This document shows positions 9,181 to 17,863 of a stretch of DNA of 64,000 nt, one piece after another. Location of the stretch: the NCBI RefSeq assembly GCF_000711985.1, contig NZ_JONU01000008.1, positions 186,001 through 250,000 on the forward strand, given 5' to 3'. Each line of letters opens with the position of its first letter. Position 1 is the stretch's first letter. The notes beneath the pieces are model-generated. The model was not told where the DNA came from, did not search any database, and saw only the letters and a list, made by a program, of their open reading frames with translations. The stretch is from Rheinheimera texasensis DSM 17496. GTDB taxonomy: Bacteria; Pseudomonadota; Gammaproteobacteria; Enterobacterales; Alteromonadaceae. The translations under genes were made by a program, and so were the position numbers.

Positions 9181-10113
9181 TTAATACTGATAATAATCGG
9201 CTTTTTTCAGTAAGCCCTCAGCGCCGACTTTGCCGCTGATACACTGATTAATATCAGATTTTTTGAAGACCCAATAGATATCCTGGCTGTCGCGGCCGCC
9301 ATCGGTTGACAGTTGCAGCGAAACGAATTCATTGTCCTTCAGCTCACGCAGGCTGGCGCCGTAATCACACAGAGTGGCGGCGAATTTGCTGCCGACCTGC
9401 GCAATCAGTTCAGTTTGTTTTTGCTGGGCGATTTTGGCTTGTTCCTGGCGTTTTTTCAGCATTTCCTGTTCCGCCGCATCGTATTTTTGCTGCATCTCTT
9501 TGACCTGCTTAGCGAGTGCGGCTTCTTTGTTGGTCAGTTGCTGCAGTTGTTTTTGCTGCTCGGCATCCAGTTTGTCAACTTTTGCCCGAAATTCGATATC
9601 ACGTTTGTCGCGTTGCACGTCACGTAAATCGCGTTCCAAATCGCGTTTTTGTTCGCGCAGCTCGCGGCTTTGGTCACGCATCCGTTCATGTTGTTCCATC
9701 ATTTGTTCGGCAGCCAGTTCAGCTTGTTCCTGCAATTCCTGCAGCTGGTCCTCGTCTACGGCATGACCGGCAAAGGCTGCCTGCGCTACGGCATTGGCTT
9801 GTTCTGTAATAGCGGTCAGATCGGCCGGCGAAATTGGCGCGACTGGCGGAATTGGCGCAACAGGTGCCACCGCGAAGAATCGGCCAAAGCCACCGGAGGT
9901 GCGGGTCTGGAATAACACGCCTTGCCCGGCCAGATAACTCAGCTCGATGCGGCCAACGCCGGCGGAACGGCCGGGTTGCTCCATCGATTTCTGCAGAATG
10001 TCGCGCATAATTTCCAGATTTTGCTTTAGTTTGTCGCTGACCTGCGTAGCCGCCTGGCCACCGGTCGATAAACTCAGCAGCACTGCAGCTGCCACACAAG
10101 AAATAAGTTTCAT
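9181..10113 (-). CDS. secreted coiled-coil protein of the ECF sigma operon
   Basis: 310 residues, no family recognised. A signal peptide (MKLISCVAAAVLLSLSTGGQA) directs it to the periplasm. A proline/alanine segment (VAPVAPIPPVAPISPAD, about 80-97) is followed by a long charged coiled coil (about 125-240, rich in E, Q, R and K). A C-terminal domain contains two cysteines (LCDYG and QCISG) that could form a disulfide. The start has GGAG 7 bases upstream. It is the last gene of an operon with an ECF sigma factor and a membrane protein, so it may be a sensor, effector or regulon product of that system. That role is inferred from position only. Confidence 0.7.
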   Translation of the reverse strand: MKLISCVAAAVLLSLSTGGQAATQVSDKLKQNLEIMRDILQKSMEQPGRSAGVGRIELSYLAGQGVLFQTRTSGGFGRFFAVAPVAPIPPVAPISPADLTAITEQANAVAQAAFAGHAVDEDQLQELQEQAELAAEQMMEQHERMRDQSRELREQKRDLERDLRDVQRDKRDIEFRAKVDKLDAEQQKQLQQLTNKEAALAKQVKEMQQKYDAAEQEMLKKRQEQAKIAQQKQTELIAQVGSKFAATLCDYGASLRELKDNEFVSLQLSTDGGRDSQDIYWVFKKSDINQCISGKVGAEGLLKKADYYQY

Positions 10114-10137
10114 CAGACTACTCCATCAAAAGCGGTG

Positions 10138-10785
10138 TTAATTTTGGCGATTGCTGCGGTTATCCGGACTGTAATTCAGCCGGGCCTGACTGGGTTGGAC
10201 ATTGTCTTGCCAGTATTGCCAGTCGGCCTGCCTTTGCTGATTTAAGTATTCCACCAGCTCCAGCATGTCCCCGCGTCGGTTTTTCTGTTCGGCTTCGGTC
10301 AGGTAATCCTTCAGCAGGATCAGCTGCGACGCCTGTTGTTGTTGCTGTGTCTGCAGTTGTAACTGCAGATACTGTTGTTGTTCGGTTTTATAGCTGGCCA
10401 GTTGTGCCGCTACTTGCTGCTGCACCTGCAGCTGCACGGCAGCCGGGTCGACGTCGCTCCAGCGCAGCGCAATGCCGCCATTTTGCATTTGCAGACTCAA
10501 CGGCGACATGCTGATCACCAATGCCATGGCAGACATGCCGACACTGAGCTTTGGCCACCAGGCGGTTTGACGGGACGTTTTATGGCCCCATTGCTGGCGG
10601 AACATCGTGCTGGTGTCGACCTGCGGCACCGGCGGATAATCCGGTTGCCGCGCCAGCTGCTGTAACTGCGCGGCGGTTTCAAAACGGGCCCGCCAGACCG
10701 GGTCATGCGCCAGTGCGCTGCGGCAGGCGTCGGTCGTCAGATCACCGGCGAGCCAGGCGTCAAAAACTTGCTGACTGTTCGACAT
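10138..10785 (-). CDS. putative anti-sigma factor, single-pass membrane protein
   Basis: 215 residues. The N-terminal cytoplasmic part (about 1-70, FDAWLAGDLTTDACRSALAHDPVWRARFE) resembles the short helical sigma-binding region of anti-sigma factors. One membrane helix (about 80-98, LSVGMSAMALVISMSPLSL) follows, then a Gln-rich periplasmic helical region (LQLQLQTQQQQQ). No zinc-binding HxxxCxxC is seen. The ATG at 10785 has GGAGG 6 bases upstream. It overlaps the end of the ECF sigma gene by 26 bases, the usual arrangement for a sigma/anti-sigma pair. The function is inferred from this context and the topology. Confidence 0.6.
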   Translation of the reverse strand: MSNSQQVFDAWLAGDLTTDACRSALAHDPVWRARFETAAQLQQLARQPDYPPVPQVDTSTMFRQQWGHKTSRQTAWWPKLSVGMSAMALVISMSPLSLQMQNGGIALRWSDVDPAAVQLQVQQQVAAQLASYKTEQQQYLQLQLQTQQQQQASQLILLKDYLTEAEQKNRRGDMLELVEYLNQQRQADWQYWQDNVQPSQARLNYSPDNRSNRQN

Positions 10786-11389
10786 CGTGGTCCTCCAATT
10801 GCACCCGAAGTTTATCCAGGGCGCTATAAAATCTTGATTTGACTGTATTACTTGAAATAGCTAACTGGTCGGCAATTTCGTCAAAGGTAAAATGCTGATA
10901 AAACCGCAGTTCAACCACCAGTTTTTGTTCCGGCGGCAGCGATTTTAATTTTTGCTGCACCAGCGCCTGAGTTTGTTGTTCAGATAATTGCTGCTCGTGA
11001 CTCTGCTGGTCTTCATGTTCCAGCTCCGGCAAATCATCTAAATCCTGGGTTGGTTTGCGTTTACGCAGCATGTCCATGGCGCGGTAATTGGCGATACCAA
11101 ACAACCAGGTTTTAAAACTGCTGTCGCCGCGAAACTGCGCCAGATTACGGCACAGCACCAATAACACATCCTGCAGCAGGTCGCGGGCATCGTCCGGGTT
11201 GCCCATCAACCGCAGGCTGTAATAGTACAAGGCCGACTGATAACGGCCGACCAGCTGCTGCCAGGCGCGCTCATCACCGTGGATGGCTTTGTCGATTAAA
11301 GTTTCGTCACTGCGTTTAAACACTGTCTGGTCTGTTTCTGCGTTGTTGATATGCCTTGGTCGCGGCACAGTTTGATTAAGTTTGGCCAA
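10760..11389 (-). CDS. ECF-family RNA polymerase sigma factor
   Basis: About 209 residues. Region 2 is DETLIDKAIHGDERAWQQL...DARDLLQDVLLVLCR...FKTWLFGIANYRAMDMLRKR. Region 4 is LPPEQKLVVELRFYQHFTFDEIADQLAISSNTVKSRFYSALDKLR, with the helix-turn-helix. They are joined by an acidic linker. The frame opens with TTG at 11389 and has no clear ribosome site. No ATG lies ahead of region 2, so a TTG or GTG start is needed, and the true start could be up to about 20 codons later. Low initiation may hold its level down. It heads the operon with the putative anti-sigma and a secreted coiled-coil protein. Confidence 0.85.
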   Translation of the reverse strand: MAKLNQTVPRPRHINNAETDQTVFKRSDETLIDKAIHGDERAWQQLVGRYQSALYYYSLRLMGNPDDARDLLQDVLLVLCRNLAQFRGDSSFKTWLFGIANYRAMDMLRKRKPTQDLDDLPELEHEDQQSHEQQLSEQQTQALVQQKLKSLPPEQKLVVELRFYQHFTFDEIADQLAISSNTVKSRFYSALDKLRVQLEDHDVEQSASF

Positions 11390-11434
11390 TCCGCAAAAAA
11401 GCCAAAAAAAATTAAAAACATTTGGAAAGTTATT

Positions 11435-12028
11435 TTATTTCATATACTTCCAGTTTCTGATTTTGTGCTCGGCCAGCCATTCGAGCATAGTGCCCAGCCG
11501 TTTTTGCCGGGTAACGTCGGTTTTGGCGTCAAGCAGCCACTGAATATAGTCATTTTGCTGGGCAATCGTCATTTGGCGGAAAAAGCTGCCGGCGGCGTCA
11601 TGCTGTTGCAGGGCCTGCGCTAAGACTTCTGGCATTGCTAGGGGTACCGGCGCTTGTTTGCGCCGTGGCGGCACTACAACGGGCGACGCGTCCAGCGCTG
11701 CGGCTTGTAACAGCAGTGTCTGCAAGTTAGCGCTCGGAGGTAAGTCGTCGCAACTCAGTATTTTACCGAACTGTCCCATACCTTTTGCGCTGCCAGCCGC
11801 TGGCACCGCAAGCCCTAATTCATCCGCGCGCCAGAATCCAAAACCGCAGTGCGCTTTAAAAGCTGCCATAAAACACAGATTGTGCTGCAGGTAAAAAAAC
11901 GGCATACCCCATTTGAGCTGTTCTCTGACGCCCGGTAGCGTCTGATGCACCTGTTGGCGCAGATCAGTCAGGATTGGCCGGGCAAACGGCGCGCTGCTAT
12001 CGATATACGCGTCTATATCCGGGTTCAT
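11435..12028 (-). CDS. YdeI-like protein with DUF1801 domain
   Basis: 197 residues. The N-terminal DUF1801 domain (MNPDIDAYIDSSAPFARPILTDLRQQVHQTLPGVREQLKWGMPFF) is joined to a C-terminal bacteriocin-resistance YdeI/OmpD-associated segment (FFRQMTIAQQNDYIQWLLDAKTDVTRQKRL). Family members are small soluble proteins, some linked to cationic peptide or envelope stress; the biochemical role is unknown. The ATG at 12028 is chosen because GGAG lies 6 bases upstream, and longer in-frame extensions would overlap the divergent lipoprotein gene's start region. It lies upstream of the ECF operon on the same strand with a 45-base gap. Confidence 0.75.
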   Translation of the reverse strand: MNPDIDAYIDSSAPFARPILTDLRQQVHQTLPGVREQLKWGMPFFYLQHNLCFMAAFKAHCGFGFWRADELGLAVPAAGSAKGMGQFGKILSCDDLPPSANLQTLLLQAAALDASPVVVPPRRKQAPVPLAMPEVLAQALQQHDAAGSFFRQMTIAQQNDYIQWLLDAKTDVTRQKRLGTMLEWLAEHKIRNWKYMK

Positions 12029-12103
12029 CTTTAACTCCGGCAGATCCGCCGGGGCTGTAACCCCGTATCGGGCTGTATGACCACGACCATTCCGGACCTT
12101 CTG

Positions 12104-12691
12104 ATGAAATTTGTGATTTTGCCCGTTATCCTGCTCTCGCTCACGGGTTGCAGTCAATCGCTGGATGATTACCAGCAGATGCAGCCGAAACTGACCTTAC
12201 CCGGTTTTTTCAGTGGCAGTAGTCAGGCTTTTGGTGTGTTGCAAAACTGGCGTGGCCAGCAAACGCTGCATTTTTCTGCCGAGCTGTGCGGTCAGTGGCG
12301 TGGCAATCAGGGTGATTTGTACGAGATTTTTCAATACAGCGACGGCCGTACAGATAAACGGCACTGGCAATTGCAGGTCTCGGCTGACGGTAATATCAGC
12401 GGTAGTGCTGAGGATGTTGTTGGCAAAGCGTCTGGTCGTATTGCCGGGAACACGCTGTATTGGGAATACGTCCTGCGTATTCCGCAAGTGGATGGCTCTA
12501 TTGATGTGGCTGTCAAAGACTGGCTGTATCTGGTCACACCGCAGCAGTTGGTGAATCGCTCGACCTTACACAAATTTGGCTTGACCGTCGGGGAGTTGAC
12601 CTTGTCAATTCAACAGCAAGATCCTGCTGCTTCTTGTGCTGGATTTATCCAGCGTTATCAACAAACTGAACGCTCAGCGCCTACGCCTTGA
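12104..12691 (+). CDS. DUF3833 family lipoprotein
   Basis: 195 residues. A lipoprotein signal with lipobox LSLTGC is followed by the DUF3833 pattern: DYQQMQPKLTLPGFFSGSSQAFG, GQWRGNQGDLYEIFQYSDGR, HWQL, AEDVVGKASGRIAGNTLYWEY, KDWLYL, then NRSTLHKFGLTVGELTL. The family is a conserved lipocalin-like envelope lipoprotein of unknown function in gammaproteobacteria. The start at 12104 is preferred over 12077 because it leaves a normal-length signal peptide. The gene converges with the HD-GYP response regulator gene, with an 18-base gap. Confidence 0.8.
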   Translation: MKFVILPVILLSLTGCSQSLDDYQQMQPKLTLPGFFSGSSQAFGVLQNWRGQQTLHFSAELCGQWRGNQGDLYEIFQYSDGRTDKRHWQLQVSADGNISGSAEDVVGKASGRIAGNTLYWEYVLRIPQVDGSIDVAVKDWLYLVTPQQLVNRSTLHKFGLTVGELTLSIQQQDPAASCAGFIQRYQQTERSAPTP

Positions 12692-12709
12692 GACGCGGGC
12701 CGGTTTTGT

Positions 12710-14266
12710 TTATTGCTGCAATTCATCGTCCGGAAAGGCGTCACGAATAGCAAGAAATTCATCCAGGTGACTTAGCAAAATATCGGTCAGCACCGGGTCA
12801 AACTGCGCGCCTTTTTGCTCATTCATGTATTGCACAACTTTGGGCATCGGCCAGGCTGGCTTGTAACAACGTTCACTGGCCAGCGCATCAAACACGTCGG
12901 CCAGCGCCGTGATGCGGCCGGCAATGTGGATTTCTTCGCCTTTGAGGCCACGCGGATAACCCATGCCGTCCCAACGTTCGTGATGTTCGTGTGCGATCAC
13001 AGCGCCGTATTGAAGGATCTCATTTTGCGATTTTTGCAGGATTTGGTGCCCGACCTCGGCATGAGTGCGCATAATGGCCCATTCGTCTGCATCGTGTTTG
13101 CCGGGTTTGTTCAGGATGTAGTCCGGAATGGCGATTTTACCAACATCATGCAGTGGCGAAGCCAGTTTGATTTTTTCGGCGTCATAGCCGGACAACCCGT
13201 ATTTAACCGCCAGTAAATGGCTGAAATTTGCTACCCGTTTGACATGACTGCCGGTTTCTTTCGAACGTTTTTCTACCGCTTCGCCGAGGATATACGACAG
13301 TTCACGTTGGCTTTCTTTGATCAATTCGCGCAGCCGTACGTTTTCATAAGCTACCGCGATATTGCTGGCGAAATAACTCAATAAATGATGATCAATCTGG
13401 TCAAATTTGCTGTCTTTACTGACATAGAGAAAATTTTCCAGGCCGCGGTTGGTGGTGAAATAACCGACAAAATAGTCCTCGCCATGATAAGAGCGTTTCA
13501 GCTGATGCACCTGCGCCAGTTTTGCTTCAACATCTTCAGGCAGCTGAAACCCGGGGCCCGTGGCATGACCGGATGCTGCGATAATATCGAGTGACAACTG
13601 TTGTTGGCGCGGGTCGCCGGTGGCGGCGCAACAGAAGATTTGTGAATGTTCCAGACCAAGTAAACTGGCAGCCTGACCGAGAATAATCGAAGCAAATTCC
13701 TGCAGGCTGTCGCATTCAAGAAAACTGACAGTCGAAGCAATTACACGCTCCAGGCCTTTTTTGTTGTTTTCGATGATGCAAATGTCGCGGTAGGAACGAA
13801 GTGCCGAATACAGCAGGGTTTTGAGTTTAATGGCGGTGACTTCGGTTTTGTTTTTGTAATCATTGATGTCGTAATCGCGTATCACATGTTCTTCCGGCGC
13901 TTCGCCGGGCTGGCCGGTGCGCAGGATCAAACGAATTTGATGATTTTTTAAATCACTGCGGATGGTTTTGACTAAATCCAAACCGGCATGATTGGATTCC
14001 ATCACCACGTCAACAATAGCTACTGCGATATGTTGATGTTGTTCCAGCACCAACAGTGCAGCTTTGGCGCTGTAGGCATGTAACAACTGCAAAGGCCGGC
14101 CTTCAAACTGGAAGCCTTTGAGCACCAGATTGGTGATCTGATGAATACTTTCGTCGTCATCAACGATCAAGACCAGCCATGGCTCTGCCAGCGGTAAGGC
14201 CTGAGTCGTCTCGGCATGGAGCGGAAAATCCTGATCGGCACCAAACAGAAAATCCTGATTTGACAT
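12710..14266 (-). CDS. response regulator with DUF3369 and HD-GYP domains (c-di-GMP phosphodiesterase)
   Basis: 518 residues. A receiver domain (about 30-155: VLIVDDDESIHQ, AIVDVVMES, with phosphoacceptor Asp in VDVVM) is followed by a DUF3369 sensor-like domain (about 170-310). An HD-GYP domain (about 330-505) carries KETGSHVKRVANFSHLLA, PLHDVGKIAIPD, HAEVGHQIL, HEHHERWDGMGYPRGLKGEEIH and DVFDAL. All HD-GYP signature residues are present, so it should hydrolyse c-di-GMP when its receiver is phosphorylated. No partner kinase is adjacent. It is an orphan regulator in this window, likely controlling motility or biofilm choice. Confidence 0.9.
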   Translation of the reverse strand: MSNQDFLFGADQDFPLHAETTQALPLAEPWLVLIVDDDESIHQITNLVLKGFQFEGRPLQLLHAYSAKAALLVLEQHQHIAVAIVDVVMESNHAGLDLVKTIRSDLKNHQIRLILRTGQPGEAPEEHVIRDYDINDYKNKTEVTAIKLKTLLYSALRSYRDICIIENNKKGLERVIASTVSFLECDSLQEFASIILGQAASLLGLEHSQIFCCAATGDPRQQQLSLDIIAASGHATGPGFQLPEDVEAKLAQVHQLKRSYHGEDYFVGYFTTNRGLENFLYVSKDSKFDQIDHHLLSYFASNIAVAYENVRLRELIKESQRELSYILGEAVEKRSKETGSHVKRVANFSHLLAVKYGLSGYDAEKIKLASPLHDVGKIAIPDYILNKPGKHDADEWAIMRTHAEVGHQILQKSQNEILQYGAVIAHEHHERWDGMGYPRGLKGEEIHIAGRITALADVFDALASERCYKPAWPMPKVVQYMNEQKGAQFDPVLTDILLSHLDEFLAIRDAFPDDELQQ

Positions 14267-14349
14267 AAAGGTAGCCTGAAGAACGGTTCATTCAACCACA
14301 GCTTTGAATGTAGCAGGCCTGTCAGAAAAATCCTCTGTGTTCGACAGCT

Positions 14350-14751
14350 TCAGGATTGCCGGTCAGCGGCTTCCAAAGATTCCAGCTCGATATTAATCGC
14401 ATTGCAGGAAATCTGAATTTCATACAATGACACAGCAAGGCTCAGCACCAGACTGGCTAAACTCGCGCCAAAAAACCACTGGCCGGCTATATCCCACTGC
14501 ATAAACAAAGTGAACATCGATAAAGTGCAGAGAATAAAGCTGATTACGCCCCAGCGCTGCATCGAGCGGATCAGCACAATGCGTTGACGTAAATTTTCAA
14601 TCTGACGTTTGGCCAGATCCCGCACCTGATCGCCTTCGCGGTTGTTCAGCTGCCGGATGAGCTGCGCCAGCACCAGAAAACGGTTGGTATAGGCCAGTAA
14701 CAGTAAGGAAATAGCCGGAAATAATAAAGCAGGGGTGGTGATGGTCATCAT
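14350..14751 (-). CDS. DUF2721 family membrane protein
   Basis: 133 residues with three hydrophobic segments (about 7-27, 68-88 and 94-112) and a short cytoplasmic loop LIRQLNNREGDQVRDLAKRQ. Length and pattern fit DUF2721, whose function is unknown. The ATG at 14751 has GGAG 7 bases upstream. It is divergent from yhgN with a 120-base gap that must hold both promoters. Confidence 0.7.
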   Translation of the reverse strand: MMTITTPALLFPAISLLLLAYTNRFLVLAQLIRQLNNREGDQVRDLAKRQIENLRQRIVLIRSMQRWGVISFILCTLSMFTLFMQWDIAGQWFFGASLASLVLSLAVSLYEIQISCNAINIELESLEAADRQS

Positions 14752-14871
14752 AAACTGGCTCCTGAACCGGTGAATGCAGCGCCGGTATGCTGCATAGTGC
14801 GAAAACAGCTGCAGTAGTGCAAGTTTTTGATCATACTCAGGACTTCTTCAGTAAAACTCCGGGGTACTGGC

Positions 14872-15468
14872 ATGGCGGTTGATTTGTGGAGCGCAATGCT
14901 CACCTTGTTCCTGATTATGGACCCGCTGGGCAATCTGCCAATTGTGGTCGCTATCTTAAAAAATATTAAAGCCGAACGCCGGATGAAAGTACTGGTGCGC
15001 GAACTGCTGCTGTCGCTGGTGATTTTGCTGTTGTTTTTATATGGCGGTCAGGCTTTTCTCAGCGTGCTGGGTGTCAAAGAGGAGGCGGTCAGTATCGCCG
15101 GCGGCATCATTTTGTTTTTGATTGCGCTGCGGATGATTTTCCCACAGGAAGGTGGCGTGATTGGTCTGAAAGAAGGCGAGGAGCCGTTTTTATTTCCACT
15201 AGCAGTGCCGATGATTGCCGGCCCGTCGATTCTGGCGGCTTTGATCCTGCTTGCTAACCAGCAGCCCGGACAGATGATCGACTGGACGTTGGCATTATTA
15301 GGCGCCTGGTTAGTCAGTTCGGCGATTTTGTTATTCGCGCCGGCGCTGCACCGGGTATTGGGCGAACGGGGACTGACCGCGATGGAGAGGCTGATGGGGA
15401 TGATTCTGGTTATCATTTCCGTGCAAATGTTGTTAAATGGCATTGGTCATTATTTTAAGTGGGACTGA
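14872..15468 (+). CDS. yhgN: MarC family inner-membrane protein
   Basis: 198 residues, six predicted membrane helices. Close to Escherichia coli YhgN along its length: IMDPLGNLPIVVAILK, GGIILFLIALRMIFPQEGG, EEPFLFPLAVPMIAGPSILAALILL and MERLMGMILVIISVQMLLNGI. MarC proteins were once linked to multidrug resistance and NAAT-type transport, but the substrate is not established. The ATG at 14872 aligns with the usual YhgN N-terminus; an internal ATG at 14896 with GGAG would remove part of helix one. The next gene begins within 3 bases of the stop, so the two form an operon. Confidence 0.85.
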   Translation: MAVDLWSAMLTLFLIMDPLGNLPIVVAILKNIKAERRMKVLVRELLLSLVILLLFLYGGQAFLSVLGVKEEAVSIAGGIILFLIALRMIFPQEGGVIGLKEGEEPFLFPLAVPMIAGPSILAALILLANQQPGQMIDWTLALLGAWLVSSAILLFAPALHRVLGERGLTAMERLMGMILVIISVQMLLNGIGHYFKWD

Positions 15469-15471
15469 GTG

Positions 15472-16923
15472 ATGCAACAGGATCCAGTGATTCAGCAGTG
15501 GCTGGAACAGGCAGAGCAACAGCTTAAAACCCAGCTCAGCGTGCTCGCGCAGCAAATGCAGCAACAACAGCGGCAGTGGCAGGACCAGCAACAGCTGCAA
15601 CTGGCCCAACAGGCTGCGCCGGAACTGGCTGCACTGCAGAGCGAAGTCCAGCAACTCAGGCAACAGCTGGAAGCCGCACAGCAGCAAGCACAAGAGTGTG
15701 CAGCCGCACTCGGTCAGGCCCAAACGCAAAATAAAACCGCACAAGATGAGCGTGATGAAGCGCTGGCCGCGATGCGCCGGCTGGCCGATCAGCTGCGGCT
15801 CAGTCAGGATGAATTCCGTCAGGAAAAATTGCAGGGCCTGTCGTTGCAGCAGCAACTGGTGCAGCAGGAACAACAGCTAAGCGCTACCTTACAACAACAG
15901 CAACAACTGCAGCAGCAGTTGGTGTCAGTGCAAGCTGAACTGGAACAAACCGAACAGCAAGGCCAAAGCGCCAGATCTGCAGAGTTGGATGCATTACAAA
16001 CCGAACTGGCTGAAGTCCGTGCCAGTCTCGCAGCTGCTGAAAGCGCCGCATCGCAGCAGCTGGCGCAACTGAATCAGTTACGCCAGCAATTGCAGCAGAT
16101 GACCGAAGCGGATCAACAACTGCAGCAACAACTGCACCAGCAACTACAGCAGCTCGATAACGCTGAATTGCAGCGCCGGCAATTAGAACAACAGCTGGTA
16201 GCCGCAGCAGGTGACAGTCAGTTGCAGCAACAACAGGCTGAACAGCTGAAGTCGCTGACGCTTGAGCATCAACAGCAACAGGCAGAACTGGTTAACTTGC
16301 GCGATGCGCTGCTAAAGGCGCAGCAGGAACAACAGGTGCTGCAGCAGCGACAGCAAGATCAGCTGCAACAGCAGCAGCTTCAGGCGCAGCAGTTATTGGA
16401 GTCGGTCAGTGCCGAGCGTGACAGTGCCCGGCAGGAACGGCAACAACTGCAATCGCAGCTGGTGCATCTGCAACAGATGCAGCAAGAATTTGGCCTGATA
16501 CAACAAGAACAGCAGACGCTACGTGCAGAGCGCGATAGTTTGCTGGATTCGGTCACACAGTTACAGCAGCAACTGGCCGAAACCAGCAGTCAATTTGAAA
16601 GCCAACAACAGGCGCTGCACTTGCAGCAAGAATTGCAGGCCGAAATTGATGGCTTATTGCAGCAACAGCAAGACTGGCAACAACAGCAACACAAGCTGGA
16701 AAGCCAGCTGTTCCGCGCGCAAGCCCGGGTTGAAAGTATCGAAGAGCGGCAGCAGACTGAAGCCGAACAATCGCGTGAAACTATCAGGCAGTTACGGTTG
16801 CAACTGTTGCAGGAACAAGCGGCGGCACAGGAGCAAATCCAACAGTTGCAGCAGCAGGCCACTGAATTCCGGCTGAAATTTGATTATGCGCAGAAACAGC
16901 TGCAACAACAGTCGCAGCCATAA
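15472..16923 (+). CDS. glutamine-rich coiled-coil protein
   Basis: 483 residues, no family recognised. Nearly the whole chain is predicted coiled coil with heptads dominated by Gln and Leu (runs such as QQQQLQQQL); Gln makes up roughly a third. There is no signal peptide or membrane helix, so it is probably cytoplasmic. It may start at GTG 15469 or ATG 15472. It lies 3 bases after the yhgN stop. The coding DNA is a low-complexity CAG/CAA mixture that is prone to slippage, yet the frame is intact, which argues for selection. The role is unknown; a scaffold or length-ruler function is only a guess. Confidence 0.7.
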   Translation: MQQDPVIQQWLEQAEQQLKTQLSVLAQQMQQQQRQWQDQQQLQLAQQAAPELAALQSEVQQLRQQLEAAQQQAQECAAALGQAQTQNKTAQDERDEALAAMRRLADQLRLSQDEFRQEKLQGLSLQQQLVQQEQQLSATLQQQQQLQQQLVSVQAELEQTEQQGQSARSAELDALQTELAEVRASLAAAESAASQQLAQLNQLRQQLQQMTEADQQLQQQLHQQLQQLDNAELQRRQLEQQLVAAAGDSQLQQQQAEQLKSLTLEHQQQQAELVNLRDALLKAQQEQQVLQQRQQDQLQQQQLQAQQLLESVSAERDSARQERQQLQSQLVHLQQMQQEFGLIQQEQQTLRAERDSLLDSVTQLQQQLAETSSQFESQQQALHLQQELQAEIDGLLQQQQDWQQQQHKLESQLFRAQARVESIEERQQTEAEQSRETIRQLRLQLLQEQAAAQEQIQQLQQQATEFRLKFDYAQKQLQQQSQP

Positions 16924-17016
16924 TGCCGTGGCCCTGTCTGGGACTTCGCTGGCTGCCGCGGCTGGCATTGTGTATCATGGCTGCCAAGACCTAAGCCCGT
17001 CACGGACTCTTTATTC

Positions 17017-17619
17017 ATGTCAAAAGCCAATAATTTCCAGAAGATGCGTGAGCTGAGCTTTTATCAGCAAGCAGCGGTAGCCATTGTTCTGCTAGAGCGC
17101 ATGCTGCCTAATTATCAGTTATTTGCCGAAGTCAGCAGTTTTGGCGATGCTACTCTGCCACGTCATACACTGGATTTAGTCTGGGAATGGCTACAGGTAC
17201 GCCGCGCCAAAATCAATTTTGAACGGCTGCAAGAAGAGCTGGAGCTTGTCACCCCGGAAGTCAGCCACTTTGATATGTTTGGTGTATATCCGGCCGTGGA
17301 CGCGATGATTGCGCTCGACAGCATGCTGAACGGCATCCGCGAACAGGACAGTACGGAATTTATTAACGTTGCGAAAATCTCGCAGGCCTCAGTGGCGCGG
17401 CTGATTGAGCATGAATCGGCCGATCTGGATATAAGCACTGAAGCGGAACTCAAAAAAGTCGTGCGCGATCATGAACTGATGGCGTATGAAATGGATTGCC
17501 TGGCCGAGCTGATTGAGATCTGTGGTGCTGTGCAGTCGTTTGACCGCGAGCAAATCCAGCAACTAAAAGCCTGGGTCAAAGAGCAGGGCGTCACTAATCT
17601 GGGTATGGAGCTGAGCTGA
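17017..17619 (+). CDS. yjaG: YjaG family protein (DUF416)
   Basis: 200 residues, soluble and helical. It fits DUF416/YjaG with FYQQAAVAIVLLERMLPNYQLF, ALDSMLNGI and the conserved helical tail ELIEICGAVQSF. E. coli YjaG has no established function. It follows the Gln-rich gene by 93 bases and is likely transcribed from its own promoter. Confidence 0.75.
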   Translation: MSKANNFQKMRELSFYQQAAVAIVLLERMLPNYQLFAEVSSFGDATLPRHTLDLVWEWLQVRRAKINFERLQEELELVTPEVSHFDMFGVYPAVDAMIALDSMLNGIREQDSTEFINVAKISQASVARLIEHESADLDISTEAELKKVVRDHELMAYEMDCLAELIEICGAVQSFDREQIQQLKAWVKEQGVTNLGMELS

Positions 17620-17764
17620 GTTACAGAGCTGTAATTGCTAATGTTGGCATTGTTTCTGTTTTGAAAAAAAATTCGTCTGTTTATTTTACAACATCAAGAC
17701 AAAAACTCGCTGAATGTATCTGTTTTTGGTGAAAATTTCATATATAACATATTGTTAATGTAGT

Positions 17765-17780
17765 TGGCACGGTGCGTGCT
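17765..17780 (+). promoter_or_regulatory. sigma-54 promoter of the PEP-CTERM-like gene
   Basis: TGGCAC-GGTGC-GTGCT matches the RpoN consensus TGGCAC-N5-TTGCW with one substitution. The invariant GG and GC are 12 bases apart. It lies 84 bases upstream of the ATG at 17864, within a 244-base gap that also has an AT-rich stretch (17640-17760) where an enhancer-binding protein could act. PEP-CTERM genes in other bacteria are known to be sigma-54 controlled through the PrsK/PrsR system; applying that here is inference. Confidence 0.65.
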
Positions 17781-17863
17781 TATGTCAGCAGTATCTAGTC
17801 AGGCGTGTCGTTGTTGAGGCTAAGTCTGGTTATGGATAATGGACTTTTCTACAGGAGAATATA

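Noticed and set aside
9374-9766. 130-codon Cys/Ser-rich frame opposite the coiled-coil gene
   Set aside because: A shadow of the Gln/Arg-rich coding strand; low-complexity composition and no start signal.
15433-15873. 146-codon Leu-rich frame opposite the Gln-rich gene
   Set aside because: Reverse reading of CAG/CAA repeats gives poly-Leu; no other support.
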